Source of the DNA: Nannochloris sp. 'desiccata'
Taxonomy: Eukaryota; Chlorophyta; Trebouxiophyceae; Chlorellales; Chlorellaceae
NCBI GenBank assembly: GCA_019044685.2
Contig: JAGTXX020000006.1
Span: forward strand, 372,001 to 436,000
Direction: 5' to 3'
Length of the DNA: 64,000 nt
The translations under genes and the position numbers were made by a program. The notes under the pieces were generated by a model. It was not told the origin of the DNA and made no database searches. It saw only the letters and a list, made by a program, of their open reading frames with translations. Position 1 is the stretch's first letter; each line of letters opens with the position of its first letter. Shown one piece after another: positions 54,302 to 64,000 of the stretch.

Positions 54302-55716
54302 TCAAGTTTTAGAATTATTCACAATCGGCATATACTCCAACGTTCTCCATAACAGTGCAGCTCCTAGAAGCACCAGCACTACAACTCGTACACCCGAACT
54401 TTCACTCTCTGCCTCAGCTCTTTGATCTTCTTCCAGCACCGATAACGCTTGTGTAAGCTGCGCTGGTTCTGGGCTGCCTGGCCATACAACCTGCTCACCA
54501 CGTAACGTCAAGAAATATCGCCAACTTTCCTTCTCAAGTCTCCAAATAATGATCCCCGGTAGCAGGTACCCGAAAAAGATAACGAGAAATAAGTGGACTT
54601 GGCGACAAACGGCCACTGGATGGGGAGGAGACGTCAAATCTCTGCCTTGGTCAAAAAGTAGAAATACGGGGTGTGCTGTGGCAAATACCAAGCGTCCATA
54701 CTGGCCTATACTACCATACACGTGTTTGGTTAAATTTGGGTGTGCTGCGCCTAGAAAATTGCAGATTCCGAGCTCAAAGGGGATGACCATTGCAAGAATA
54801 AGCGGTTGAGCAAGGAGGAACGTTTTTATTCGCAGTCGATACATTAATACGTTTAACGCTGCATGGATTTGGGTAATACGAAAGAGGAAAGGGTAAGATA
54901 ATTGCCTGAGATGAGTTCAGAAAGGAAAAATGAAGAAGTAATAAACAAAAACAGTTCTGGTTGCTGTTAAACCGGAAAAAAGATGAACCTACATTGCCAG
55001 ACTATCGACCTGGTGAGGAGAGCTCCCAGAAAGAAGGTGACAGGATGTGCGGTATCAGGGATAAAGTTTTTCAAGGCGACACCAAGCCCCTCTAATTTTG
55101 GTGGGGCATACACGTGATTAAATCCGAAACTGCAGAAAAGAGCAAGGGGGGGTAAGACGTGAAGTTTATTTGTGAGTGCTGTTTTGCGGGGCAGTGTTAT
55201 GGTGAACTTGAGCGAGTAATAAGGTAGATTACCCCATTAATTTTCAACGACAGACTTACTGGAATATAAAGTAATAATCCCTCCACTTATAATACGCTTC
55301 AGGAAACGCTCGATGGAAGAATATAGGTGCGATACACACAATAGACATAATCAACGGTAAGAGCGGAGCAAGGTTGGAAAGACCTTGTTCTTTGTAGAGA
55401 CTGTAGGCCGTTGCTTGGTAGATAAAGAATCCCATGAGAGTAACGCGCTCATCAAACAAGTCTTGTCGCTTCGCATGATACCTGCATTCAGAAAGGTTAA
55501 GTCCAAGTTTTGCAATTTAGAATCAACTCTTGTTACGAAATGTGCACCGCAAGGAAGGCTGCAATCTTCACCTAGCAAACCCTTGTGTCTTCAGCTTTTT
55601 GCACGTCTCTGATAACTGATGCCAGTCTCCTGTGGACTGGGTGCTATCCATTTCTCCCCGGGCCTTGATCGAGGTTCAATTTTGTCAAGCGCTTGGCCGA
55701 CAGAGAGTGGAATCAT
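54302..55716 (-). pseudogene. Copy A of duplicated membrane protein gene, frameshifted
   Basis: This is the left copy of a tandem pair (see copy B, 56429-57867). The exon layout is the same: 55716-55572, 55481-55260, 55129-54993 and 54905-54302. Two one-base losses relative to copy B break the frame. One is near 55650 in exon 1 and can be bypassed by an internal ATG at 55651. The other is near 54875 in the last exon (TAA against TAAA on the plus strand) and gives a stop a few codons later. The last 180 residues remain open from an internal Met and are identical to copy B, so decay is recent or held back by gene conversion. A one-base assembly error in a short homopolymer would also explain the second shift. 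Confidence 0.7.
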
Positions 55717-56428
55717 ATTGGTTGCACCTTAGCATTGCAAATAATTTTACGAATAAGGTTATTAAATATGACGGAATAGTAGGGGTGAGCGTACCGCCGG
55801 CATTATAAGCAGTAAAAAGCAGTAAAATAGGGCAAAAACAACTGCCAGTGGTGTCACAGATACCCTACATTTCCACTCCCTCCTAGACCTTTTTTTTTTT
55901 TTTCCACTCCCGGAAGCCAAATTATGAAATACCCTACATACCCTAATACCCTACATACCTACACACCCTACACACCCTACACACCCTACATACCCTACAT
56001 ACAAAATATGCCCTAATACACTACAAAATATACCCTAATACCCTACATAGAAAATATGTAGCCCCGCAGGCGGGAGTGGAAAATTTGCTACGAGGGAGTG
56101 GAAAAATATGCTGCTGTCACAGTCACAGCCAGTCACAGTGTGCCTCATCCAGGCAACGGTTAAAATCTCTCTCTCTCCTTACAGCCTTTAATATATAAAT
56201 ATACTCTGCTGCCGGAAAGCTGACTCAGATAATAATAGAGAAAATATAGTTGTTAAACAGTTCTTTTACGACAGAAATATATAGCACATCCAAAATCACC
56301 ATCGACGCCACAAAATTAAAAGAATAGTACTGTAGTCAAATAAGTAGAAAAGGTAGATATATTCATTGTCGCCTTTTGGGCGGGAAAAATATATTTTAAT
56401 TGGCACTCCTTGACCTTGCTTGATTAGT
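55717..56428. other. Spacer between duplicated genes with minisatellite element
   Basis: 712 bp. The first about 110 bp and the last about 100 bp are part of the duplicated unit; the middle (about 55830-56310) is unique and contains the minisatellite with inverted flanks. No gene. Confidence 0.65.
55870..56104. repeat. Telomere-like minisatellite framed by nested inverted repeats
   Basis: About a dozen variants of an 8-9 bp unit, ACCCTACAT or ACCCTAAT, fill 55929-56050. On the left are TTTCCACTCCCTC (55870-55882) and TTTCCACTCCCGG (55901-55913). On the right are CGGGAGTGGAAA (56071-56082) and GAGGGAGTGGAAA (56092-56104), their reverse complements in mirrored order. The unit resembles degenerate CCCTAA/CCCTAAA telomere repeats. 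Confidence 0.75.
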
Positions 56429-57867
56429 TCAAGTTTTAGAATTATTCACAATTGGCATATACTCCAACGTTCTCCATAACAGTGCAGCTCCTAGAAGCAC
56501 CAGCACTACAACTCGTACACCCGAACTTTCACTCTCTGCCTCAGCTCTTTGATCTTCTTCCAGCACCGATAACGCTTGTGTAAGCTGCGCTGGTTCTGGG
56601 CTGCCTGGCCAGACAACCTGCTCACCACGTAACGTCAAGAAATATCGCCAACTTTCCTTCTCAAGTCTCCAAATAATGATCCCCGGTAGCAGGTACCCGA
56701 AAAAGATAACGAGAAATAAGTGGACTTGGCGACAAACGGCCACTGGATGGGGAGGAGACGTCAAATCTCTGCCTTGGTCAAAAAGTAGAAATACGGGGTG
56801 TGCTGTGGCAAATACCAAGCGTCCATACTGGCCTATACTACCATACACGTGTTTGGTTAAATTTGGGTGTGCTGCGCCTAGAAAATTGCAGATTCCGAGC
56901 TCAAAGGGGATGACCATTGCAAGAATAAGCGGCTGTGCAAGGAGGAACGTTTTTATTCGCAGTCGATACATTAATACGTTTAACGCTGCATGGATTTGGG
57001 TAAATACGAAAGAGGAAAGGGTAAGATAATTGCCTGAGATGAGTTCAGAAAGGGAAAAAAAAAGTAATAAACAAAAACAGTTCTGGTTGCTGTTAAACCG
57101 GAAAAAAATGAACCTACATTGCCAGACTATCGTCCTCGACATGAGAGCTCCCAGAAAGAAAGCGACAGGATGTGCGATATCAGGGAGAGAGTCTTTCAAG
57201 GCGACACCAAGCCGCTCTAATTTTTGTGGCGCATACACGTGATGGAATATGAAACTACATAAAAGAACGAAGGGGTAAGACAAGTCTATTGTGCGTGCTG
57301 TTTTGTGGTGGAATGTTATGTTGTGCCTTCCTTAAATCTCGCCCCAAGCCTTGTTGAACTTGAGCGAGTAAAAAGCTAAATTTCCATTAATTTTCAGCGA
57401 CAGACTTACTGGAATATAAAGTAATAATCCCTCCACTTATAATACGCTTCAGGAAACGCTCGATGGAAGAATATAGGTGCGATACACACAATAGACATAA
57501 TCAACGGTAAGAGCGGAGCAAGATTGGAAAGACCTTGTTCTTTGTAGAGACTGTAGGCCGTTGCTTGGTAGATAAAGAATCCCATGAGAGTAACGCGCTC
57601 ATCAAACAAGGCTTGTCGTTTCGCATGATACCTGCATTCAGAAAGGTTAAGTCCAAGTTTTGCAATTTAGAATCAACTCTTGTTACGAAATGTACACCGC
57701 AAAGAATGCTGCAATCTTCACCTAGCAAACCCTTCTGTCTTCAGCTTTTTGCACGTCTCTGATAACTGATGCCAGTCTCCTGTGGACTGGGTGCTATCCA
57801 AGTTCTCCCCGGGCCTTGATCGAGGTTCAATTTTGTCAAGCGCTTGGCCGACAGGGAGTAGAATCAT
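56429..57867 (-). CDS. Copy B of duplicated multi-span membrane protein, intact
   Basis: Four exons, 57867-57722, 57631-57410, 57254-57118 and 57033-56429, encode 369 residues; phases 2, 2 and 1 match at each GT-AG border. The N-terminal about 65 residues are soluble. About seven membrane segments follow, starting with LMGFFIYQATAYSL. The motif FPEAYYKWRDYYFIF follows the second span and IIIWRLEKESWRYFLTL follows the sixth; both recur in the gene at 42.6 kb. The C-terminus ends with a last span and a short polar tail. No known function. The third intron is 84 bp, a multiple of three, and free of stops, so its retention would add 28 residues; in copy A the same intron has an in-frame stop. Confidence 0.75.
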
Positions 57868-58082
57868 ATTGGTTGCACGTTATAGCATCATAAATGAATA
57901 AGGTTATTAAATATGTAAGAATAGTGAGGGTGGACGTATTATAAGCAGTAAAATAGGGTAAGAACATCTGGGTGTGCCTCATCATCATCAGTCAGTTTGA
58001 ATAAGCAGGGTTCAAATCTTCTGGTCCCCCTGGAGCTTCATCTCACAACATCAGCAGTAACTTATTCCCAAAATGCATGATT

Positions 58083-58949
58083 CTATCCCATTGCTTCCGT
58101 TTCCGAAAATACATTCAGAGCATGCTGACTTTGCCCCAAAAGCAACGATCCTCTGCCTACAATCTCGTCCTCTGTGCCCACCAATTTTTGCCGCCCTTTT
58201 AAAATTGCATCTTGAATCAGCAACTGCGCGGCATTCATTAATAACGGACAGCAGACCATAACAAAAAATAGCAGTATTCTTGGATGCCCATCAAATACAG
58301 CGTCTAAGCCTTCTGCAAAGATTTGCAATAGAGGAGCTAGTACGGCGACAATTCCGCCACACAGGGCTCTTGCAGTTACAACACAAAGAGACCATTCCCC
58401 AGCTTGAAAAGCCCACCGTCGTAGAATTGGTGGGTCTCCGTATTGTCCACAGTCTAATACTGCTACTTTCCAAGATTCGTGCTGTTGGGGGAGCGGTAGT
58501 GACTCTTGCCCAAAAGCTGGTGAGTCCCGTAGGCGTCTTAAGATTGCATTATGTAGTACCATCGTCAATACCACTCCAATAGTAGTATCAAAACTAAAAG
58601 CGACATAATACCATGCACATTCAGAGGCCGTCGCTTCAGTTGCGTGGTGAGCTATGATTGCAATTAGTAAGCCACTTGCATGTGCAGCACCCATACCAAT
58701 TATTTGTTTGCTTACATCCATGGCCCATATTGTTGTGGGTCGCTGTGGTCGCTCTCGAAACCTGTTGAAAGAATAATGATAGATTAGATCGTCGTTCAGA
58801 TCACATTTATTTATTTTAGATTTTTTTAAACGCTGCGGGAAATAGTATAAGTAGTACTTTTTAAAATAAAGCCCTGAGAAGGACAATACTGCAAGAGCCA
58901 GCTGCGCTATAAGCGCTGCAATTCCAGCAAGCAGACGACATTCACTCAT
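58083..58949 (-). CDS. STIMATE/TMEM110-family membrane protein
   Basis: Two exons, 58949-58858 and 58761-58083, encode 256 residues. The 96 bp intron could also be read through without a stop, but splicing (AA|G) gives LYFKKFRERPQRPTTIWAMD, which matches the family, and removes a Lys/Asn/Tyr-rich stretch. The core motif MDVSKQIIGMGAAHASGLLIA, then CAWYYVAFSFDTTIGVVL, is the STIMATE signature. About five membrane segments are seen. In animals STIMATE (TMEM110) sits in the ER and supports STIM-Orai calcium entry at contact sites; yeast and plant members are vacuolar or uncharacterised. The role in an alga is open. Confidence 0.82.
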   Translation of the reverse strand: MSECRLLAGIAALIAQLALAVLSFSGLYFKKYYLYYFPQRLKKSKINKCDLNDDLIYHYSFNRFRERPQRPTTIWAMDVSKQIIGMGAAHASGLLIAIIAHHATEATASECAWYYVAFSFDTTIGVVLTMVLHNAILRRLRDSPAFGQESLPLPQQHESWKVAVLDCGQYGDPPILRRWAFQAGEWSLCVVTARALCGGIVAVLAPLLQIFAEGLDAVFDGHPRILLFFVMVCCPLLMNAAQLLIQDAILKGRQKLVGTEDEIVGRGSLLLGQSQHALNVFSETEAMG

Positions 58950-59169
58950 TGTATCATTAAACCTCCAAAACTCGTGTTCTTAATACTCCAGCAAATATTC
59001 TGGGTGTTTTCTAACGAACACATCGTCTGGCAATTAAATAAAATTAGTTTAATGAGTATTGCTATCCTATTTCCTGCTTTCATACACACTGTTAATTTCT
59101 CCAAATTTTCCGCTGTCTTCTTTACAAAATTATATTTCAAGGTAAGTACAGTTTGAAGACTGCTAGTAT

Positions 59170-61227
59170 TCAAAGAAAATCAGGGGGGCCACCCATCAAT
59201 GCCAGCTCTGTCGCATCTGGGAACGCAGGCAACAATACCAAAATCGCCAACGCTGCCATTCCAAGTGCCACCACCTTCCTATTTTCACTGATTCCGCTCA
59301 CCTCATCTTGCAAATTTCTCTCCGCTTCTCTCTGACAAATCAAGACATACAATCCAAACGGCAGAGATAAAGAAGAGCCCAATAAACCTAAACCAAGGCC
59401 AATATATGACACCAAACTTGCAAAAGCCAAGACATCACGGCCGTACGCTGCCAGCATCACTCTGCCGCCATCCAAATTTCCAACAGGCAGACTATTAAGC
59501 GCTGTAGCCACTAAACCACACCACCCGCCAACCATGAGTGGACTGACATATACAGTGGTCTTTGCCATCGCATCAGCACCCAATGCAAGCTTCGCGAGAC
59601 CTCCAAGCATAAGAGACCCTTGGAACAAGGCAGACGGGACTGGCAACAGCCCTGCATCAGCGCCACCACCAGCATGGGAGGCTAACAAACCAGCAGTAAA
59701 CATAACCAAACTGGTAATAAAACCCGCACCAAGCCCAGAAAGTGCAAAATCAAACAAATCTGTCTTATTTTTAGCCAAAGATTTCAACTGAGTGATAGAG
59801 CCAAACGTTCCAAGCTGGCCATTAGGAATGAGAAAGCTAGGCCCGATCTTAATCCCTTTAATCCCCGCAGTGATAGCATGGCCTAGTTCATGTGCTAATT
59901 GAGGTAGCAACGCAGCACCACCTACAGCAAGAGCGGATTGAACCCATGGCAAGGGGTCGAAATTTTCAAGACCTGGCGGCAACATTTCTGAGTTTATATT
60001 AGCTGGATTAGCCAACCATTGCAGCGTTTCTTTAGGTAAAAGGCCCACATTGGCAGCTAATCCAAGCTGTAAAGCAGACGCGAAAGTTAAAGCTAACGTC
60101 ACTGCAGCAGCACCACGTTGCCAACCTGCCGTCTGTGGTGGCATTGCTGATTCAGTTGGTACAATCTGTAAAGCAATCCTAGGTTCGGACATGGGGTCCA
60201 TTCCTTCCCATTCCCGTTCTTCTACGAGCTTGACAATGTATTTATCTCCGTGTAATTTCTGAACGCTTTCGCAGATTTCAGTAAAGACTTTTTCTTTAGG
60301 GCCTCGGAAATTTCCGCGGACCACCAGGCTGTCCTCTATGCCTGGCACTGCATCCGTTTCTGTGACCCAAAAGGTGTTGGGACCGAACACCTTGTCCTTG
60401 AACTCCCTGTTGGTATTATAGTGAAGAAGAGAAGGTGAGAAACGAGATTATTATCGGTAAAAAGTGAAGAACTGACTGTCAACTAGAGCGCAGTGGGGTT
60501 AATAATTTAAAATTTAGACACATTTTTGATTGCTTACTTGATGGCTTCTTGGCTCATGCCTCTAGGAGAAGTCAGCACGGTTAACAAGTTTTCAAACTCT
60601 TTTCTCACTGCTGCTTCGCCTGCTGTGCCTTCTTCTTTTCCAGATTCAGAGAGTTTTCTAGCTTGTTCTACAATCCGCCCGATGGAGTCGGTGACTTTTT
60701 TCTGAACTTCAGGTGAAGAAGCACCTGCATTTTCTGCTCGCCGTGATTCTGCTTCAGCAATTACTCTGAGTACTTCTGGAGAGATTTCGACGGTCATACT
60801 TTGCACGGGATCCTGGAAAAAATAAATGAGAAGAAAATATTAGAAGCACCGTGAGAAGAAATATGAGCGGTGGTGATGGCCAGAAAGAATCTTCGAGTTG
60901 CAGTAAAGCAAATAGATATCCAAATACGTTTCCAGCGCCTACCTCTGTTTTTGTTTCTATTACTTCTTCGGGTTCTTCTTCAATACCGAGCAAGGCGTCC
61001 AAGTCGGCGAGAGTTTGTTGAATTCGATCATTTTCTTTGGCTTGTTCTTCTTGTTTTGAAGATTCAGCCTCGCTGCTGGTCGCCGAGCCTCTGGTCAGCC
61101 GTCTATTTTTAACCACAACTGTCCAGCTATAATGGGCAACGGGTGTTCTGAGCTTGCTGACCAATCGAGCACTGGAGGATGGGCAAAGGCGCCCATCAGT
61201 TCTCCTAGCTCCTAGCTGCATGGACAT
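59170..61227 (-). CDS. EGY-type plastid intramembrane metalloprotease (site-2 protease family)
   Basis: Three exons, 61227-60943, 60812-60538 and 60406-59170, encode 598 residues with phases 0 and 2. Residues 1-50 are a likely plastid transit peptide, followed by an acidic linker and a helical segment (SPEVLRVIAEAESRRAE). The zinc site HELGH, within LAHELGHAITAG, lies near 358, and the second motif, GNLDGGR, near 493 supplies the third ligand, so the enzyme should be active. About eight membrane segments are present. In Arabidopsis EGY1 and EGY2 are needed for thylakoid and photosystem assembly. The GNLDG form and length suggest EGY1/EGY2 rather than the inactive EGY3. Confidence 0.92.
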
Positions 61228-61695
61228 CGTCCCAGATGATTATGTAGACAACTAATAATGGCAAATTATGTGGTAATGAGGATTTTTAATCACCTTTTGG
61301 GCGACCACCTTTCTGTGCTGTGCAGTCTGTGAACCAAAGCATGTTTCAAAGTCGTCCGTGTTTCAACACCTTAACGGCCTTTAGCCGGCTCCAAAATGCA
61401 CAACTGCATTTCTAATATATAGAACTACCCAAATATTGCACGCGGCAGAACGGATTGAAAGCTCACTGCAAGTTTCGAGCCGCCAACTTGGGGGAGTTGA
61501 CAAATAAACTCGCATTTATATTCTAGCACTCTCATAACTTGCAAGGTAGGCAAAATGTGCTTGAACGAGGCCCCGCAAACTTCTCTTGCACACAGATGCA
61601 GGCGTGGTTGAACCTGGCGATCAGCTCTTGCACTATTTACCCTTTTAATTAAGTATTTTTCTAACAATGTATCCCTTCCTGTTGTGTAGATACAC
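61228..61695. promoter_or_regulatory. Divergent promoter region, EGY protease (-) and elongation factor 3 (+)
   Basis: 468 bp between two start codons. A TGTAG acceptor-like site lies six bases before the factor 3 ATG, so a 5' UTR intron is possible. No other feature. Confidence 0.45.
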
Positions 61696-64000
61696 ATGGG
61701 CAAGCCAGTGGCCAACGGCACAGCTGCCAACGGCCCTCCAATGCCGGGTGGTATTCGAATTATACGTAGCATAAAGCCCGTTACAGGCGAGAATGGCACA
61801 CCACACGTACTTGTCAAGCCAGGTGTTTCTCCCAAAAGCCCTGCTCCTGTTGAGAAATCCGGGGATGAAATCTGGGCTGACGTTCTATCCCAGTCAGAGG
61901 GGGATATTCCCACTGCAATTTCTGTTTTAATCGAGAGGTTGACCGCCGCCAATGCACCTGCTGCTGCTGCTATTGCTGCTGCTGTGGATTATGTCGGCGT
62001 GCCTGCACTCGGTGAACACGGCTTATTCTCTGCCATACTTGCTGCGCTTGAAGCTGAGGAGAAACCTGCCCGTTGCGTCGCTTTGAAGACTGTTGAAGCA
62101 ATTACAAAAATTTGCGGAAAGCCTGTTGAGCCTCTTCTTCTTTCCTTAATGCCTACTGTGTTGCTATGCGGAGCTGACAAAGTTGCTGAAAACGCTGCTG
62201 CTGCCGCTTCCGCTGGTATGGCTCTTGTAGATGGTTTGAATCCTCATGCCACGCGTGCTATGATTAACATTTTGTTCGAAGGCATGGCTGTCGGCAAAAA
62301 TTGGCGATCCCGGGTACTGTCCTTGAATCTCCTTTCAGCTCGCTGCAAGCGTTGCCAAGTTGAATCTGGACATTGTGTTTTATCCATGATGCCTATTCTC
62401 TCTGGAGCTATTGTTGATTCAAGGCTCGAGGTCGCAGAAGCGGCACATGCTGCTTTACTCGCTTGCTGTTACACGGCTGGTAATAGAGACTTGGAGCCTC
62501 ATGTTCCTATCATTGTCTCCTGCATTGCTCGTCCTCAAGAAGTTTCTGATGTTGTTGCAAAACTCTCTGGAACTACCTTTGTCCAAACTATGGAGGATGC
62601 CAGTTTGGCAGTACTCGCTCCTTTGATGCAGCGTGCTCTGAGAGAACGATCTACCAAAACGCAGCGCCGTGCGTCTATTATTATTGAAAACATGAGTAAA
62701 TTGGTGATGGATCCTGCTGATGCACGACCTTTTCTACCACTTTTAGTCCCTGCGTTGGATGTGGTGGCTCAAGAGGCAGCAGATCCCGAGCTGCGTGAAG
62801 TTGCCAGCCGTGCCCATGAGGCTTTGGAGAGAATTAGAAAAGCAAGTGATGAAGTAGAAGCCAAAGCTGGCCATGCTGCCGACTCCAACGCAGTTCGTAA
62901 AGCGTTAATTGAAGCATGCGTTGTTGCAGCACCATCTGCTGATCTCACCACTCCTGCAGCCTTAGCTGCCGTCAACTATGTTGCGGACTTGGGTGCCTCG
63001 TTGATTACCTCTCATTTACACGGTCCTCGCTCTTGGGAAGGGTCTATTGCCCCTTATGTGATCCCCGTATTAGATGGGGAGGAAGAAACTGGCAAAGCTG
63101 TCTCTGTAGCTGTTCGTCGGTGGGCGTTGACTCACATGGGTGAAGTTATCACCGAGGAGGAAGATGTCGAAGATGAATTATGTAACTGCGAGTTCAGTTT
63201 AGCCTATGGAGGTCGTATCTTACTTACCGGAGCTACCTTGAGGCTTCGTCGTGGTAAAAGGTATGGTCTATGCGGTGCTAATGGTGCTGGTAAGTCGACT
63301 CTTATGAGGGCGATTGCCCGAGGCCAGTTGGATGGCTTTCCCCCGAAGGAAGAGCTGCGTACAGTGTATGTAGAGCACGATATTGACTCTTCTGAAGAAG
63401 AAATTAACTCCGTTGATTGGATTTTCGAGGATGGTGTGGTACAAGAAGCCGTTTCACCTTCTCGAGAAGAAGTCGCTGCTGCATTGACATCTGTCGGCTT
63501 TTCCGAGGAGCTTCAAAGTTCCCCTATACTCTCTCTTTCCGGTGGCTGGAAGATGAAATTAGCGCTCGCTCGTGCTATGCTTCTTAAAGCTGATATTTTA
63601 CTACTCGATGAACCTACAAATCATTTAGATACAACCAATGTAGAGTGGTTGCAAAATTATCTTACCTCTATGCCGGATGTTTCTTCGATGATTGTTTCCC
63701 ACGATTCTGGCTTTTTGGACGCTGTGTGTACTGATATCATTCACTACGAGTCGAGAAAATTGGTGCTTTACCCTGGAAATCTCTCAGAATTTGTTAAAGT
63801 GAAGCCAGAGGCCAAGTCCTACTATGAATTGGCCGCGGTGTCGTTTAAATTTAATTTCCCTGATCCAGGATTCCTTGATGGAATTAAAGGCAAAACACAA
63901 TCTGTGATGCGTATGACAAATGTTGGGTTTGCGTACCCAGGAGCAACGAAAAAACAGCTTGAAGATGTCACTTTAAGGACCACGTTGGGTTCTCGAATTG
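61696..64000 (+). CDS. Translation elongation factor 3 (ABCF-type ATPase), 5' two thirds
   Basis: The frame runs from ATG 61696 to the window end (768 codons seen; the family has about 1050). Residues about 60-330 are HEAT repeats, followed by a helical bundle (about 330-430). The first ABC domain is complete: Walker A GANGAGKST near 529, signature LSLSGGWKMK near 613, Walker B ILLLDEPTNHLD near 634 and the switch His in VSHDSGFLD near 667. The second ABC domain begins just before the end (MTNVGFAYPGATKKQLEDV). EF3 helps release deacylated tRNA from the ribosomal E site in fungi; homologues occur in several algae and oomycetes. The N-terminus has a Gly/Pro-rich extension of about 55 residues. 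No intron is seen in the visible part. Confidence 0.93.
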   Translation, partial: MGKPVANGTAANGPPMPGGIRIIRSIKPVTGENGTPHVLVKPGVSPKSPAPVEKSGDEIWADVLSQSEGDIPTAISVLIERLTAANAPAAAAIAAAVDYVGVPALGEHGLFSAILAALEAEEKPARCVALKTVEAITKICGKPVEPLLLSLMPTVLLCGADKVAENAAAAASAGMALVDGLNPHATRAMINILFEGMAVGKNWRSRVLSLNLLSARCKRCQVESGHCVLSMMPILSGAIVDSRLEVAEAAHAALLACCYTAGNRDLEPHVPIIVSCIARPQEVSDVVAKLSGTTFVQTMEDASLAVLAPLMQRALRERSTKTQRRASIIIENMSKLVMDPADARPFLPLLVPALDVVAQEAADPELREVASRAHEALERIRKASDEVEAKAGHAADSNAVRKALIEACVVAAPSADLTTPAALAAVNYVADLGASLITSHLHGPRSWEGSIAPYVIPVLDGEEETGKAVSVAVRRWALTHMGEVITEEEDVEDELCNCEFSLAYGGRILLTGATLRLRRGKRYGLCGANGAGKSTLMRAIARGQLDGFPPKEELRTVYVEHDIDSSEEEINSVDWIFEDGVVQEAVSPSREEVAAALTSVGFSEELQSSPILSLSGGWKMKLALARAMLLKADILLLDEPTNHLDTTNVEWLQNYLTSMPDVSSMIVSHDSGFLDAVCTDIIHYESRKLVLYPGNLSEFVKVKPEAKSYYELAAVSFKFNFPDPGFLDGIKGKTQSVMRMTNVGFAYPGATKKQLEDVTLRTTLGSRI

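Noticed and set aside
56429..57283. Single continuous 284-codon frame for copy B
   Set aside because: It reads through an intron with good borders (GTAGGT ... TCTCAG) whose counterpart in copy A has an in-frame stop; the spliced form gives a smoother membrane segment.
57980..58040. tRNA-like B box (GGTTCAAATCT) upstream of duplicated gene copy B
   Set aside because: The bases around it cannot form a T stem and there is no acceptor stem or anticodon arm.
1..64000. CRISPR arrays, operons with Shine-Dalgarno sites, prophage
   Set aside because: The window is nuclear eukaryotic DNA with spliceosomal introns; none of these is present.

Overview
The window is nuclear DNA of a small-genome green alga (Viridiplantae, most likely Chlorophyta). 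It carries an SBP-box transcription factor with ankyrin repeats, an EGY-type plastid site-2 protease, an AXR1-type NEDD8 E1 subunit, a plant-type inositol phosphorylceramide glucuronosyltransferase and an RFTS domain of the plant/animal DNMT1 type. A fungal-type elongation factor 3 is also present; EF3 is known from several algae. Genes are tightly packed, about one per 2.2 kb. Most are intronless or have one to three short introns of about 60-170 bp with GT-AG ends, and one has a GC-AG intron. I built the gene models by joining exons where donor, acceptor and reading phase agree and the joined protein restores a family motif. No cDNA was available.

Layout. 1-13.4 kb holds nuclear and chromatin proteins: the 5' part of an unknown acidic protein, a four-BRCT/Tudor protein, a Maf pyrophosphatase, a 2005-residue bromodomain-RFTS-WHIM-ARID-Tudor protein and an MBD protein. 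13.9-23.7 kb holds an RluA-type pseudouridine synthase, ATG16, a bestrophin-like channel, a copper P1B-ATPase and a four-exon LYR-motif protein. 23.8-34.5 kb holds an EngA/Der GTPase, the AXR1-like E1 subunit, a 69-residue membrane protein, a RimI-like acetyltransferase, and Wee1 and MCM2 sharing a divergent promoter with an E2F-like site. 35-44 kb holds a membrane-anchored J protein, a two-domain VOC protein, the SBP/ankyrin factor and a multi-span membrane protein. 44.7-54 kb holds the IPUT1-like glycosyltransferase, a gene-poor stretch, an unknown membrane protein, a B12-binding/radical SAM protein and a circularly permuted YqeH/NOA1-type GTPase.

54-58 kb is a tandem duplication of an uncharacterised multi-span membrane protein. 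One copy is intact and one is frameshifted. They are separated by a telomere-like minisatellite framed by nested inverted repeats. 58-64 kb holds a STIMATE-family protein, the EGY protease and the 5' two thirds of elongation factor 3, which runs off the window.

The points most worth following up are the chromatin reader fusion beside an MBD gene, the duplicated membrane family (which I link by motif to the gene at 42.6 kb), the minisatellite element, the E2F-like site between Wee1 and MCM2, and two intergenic inverted-repeat structures at 34.84 and 36.43 kb. I saw no CRISPR array, rRNA, convincing tRNA or intact transposon.
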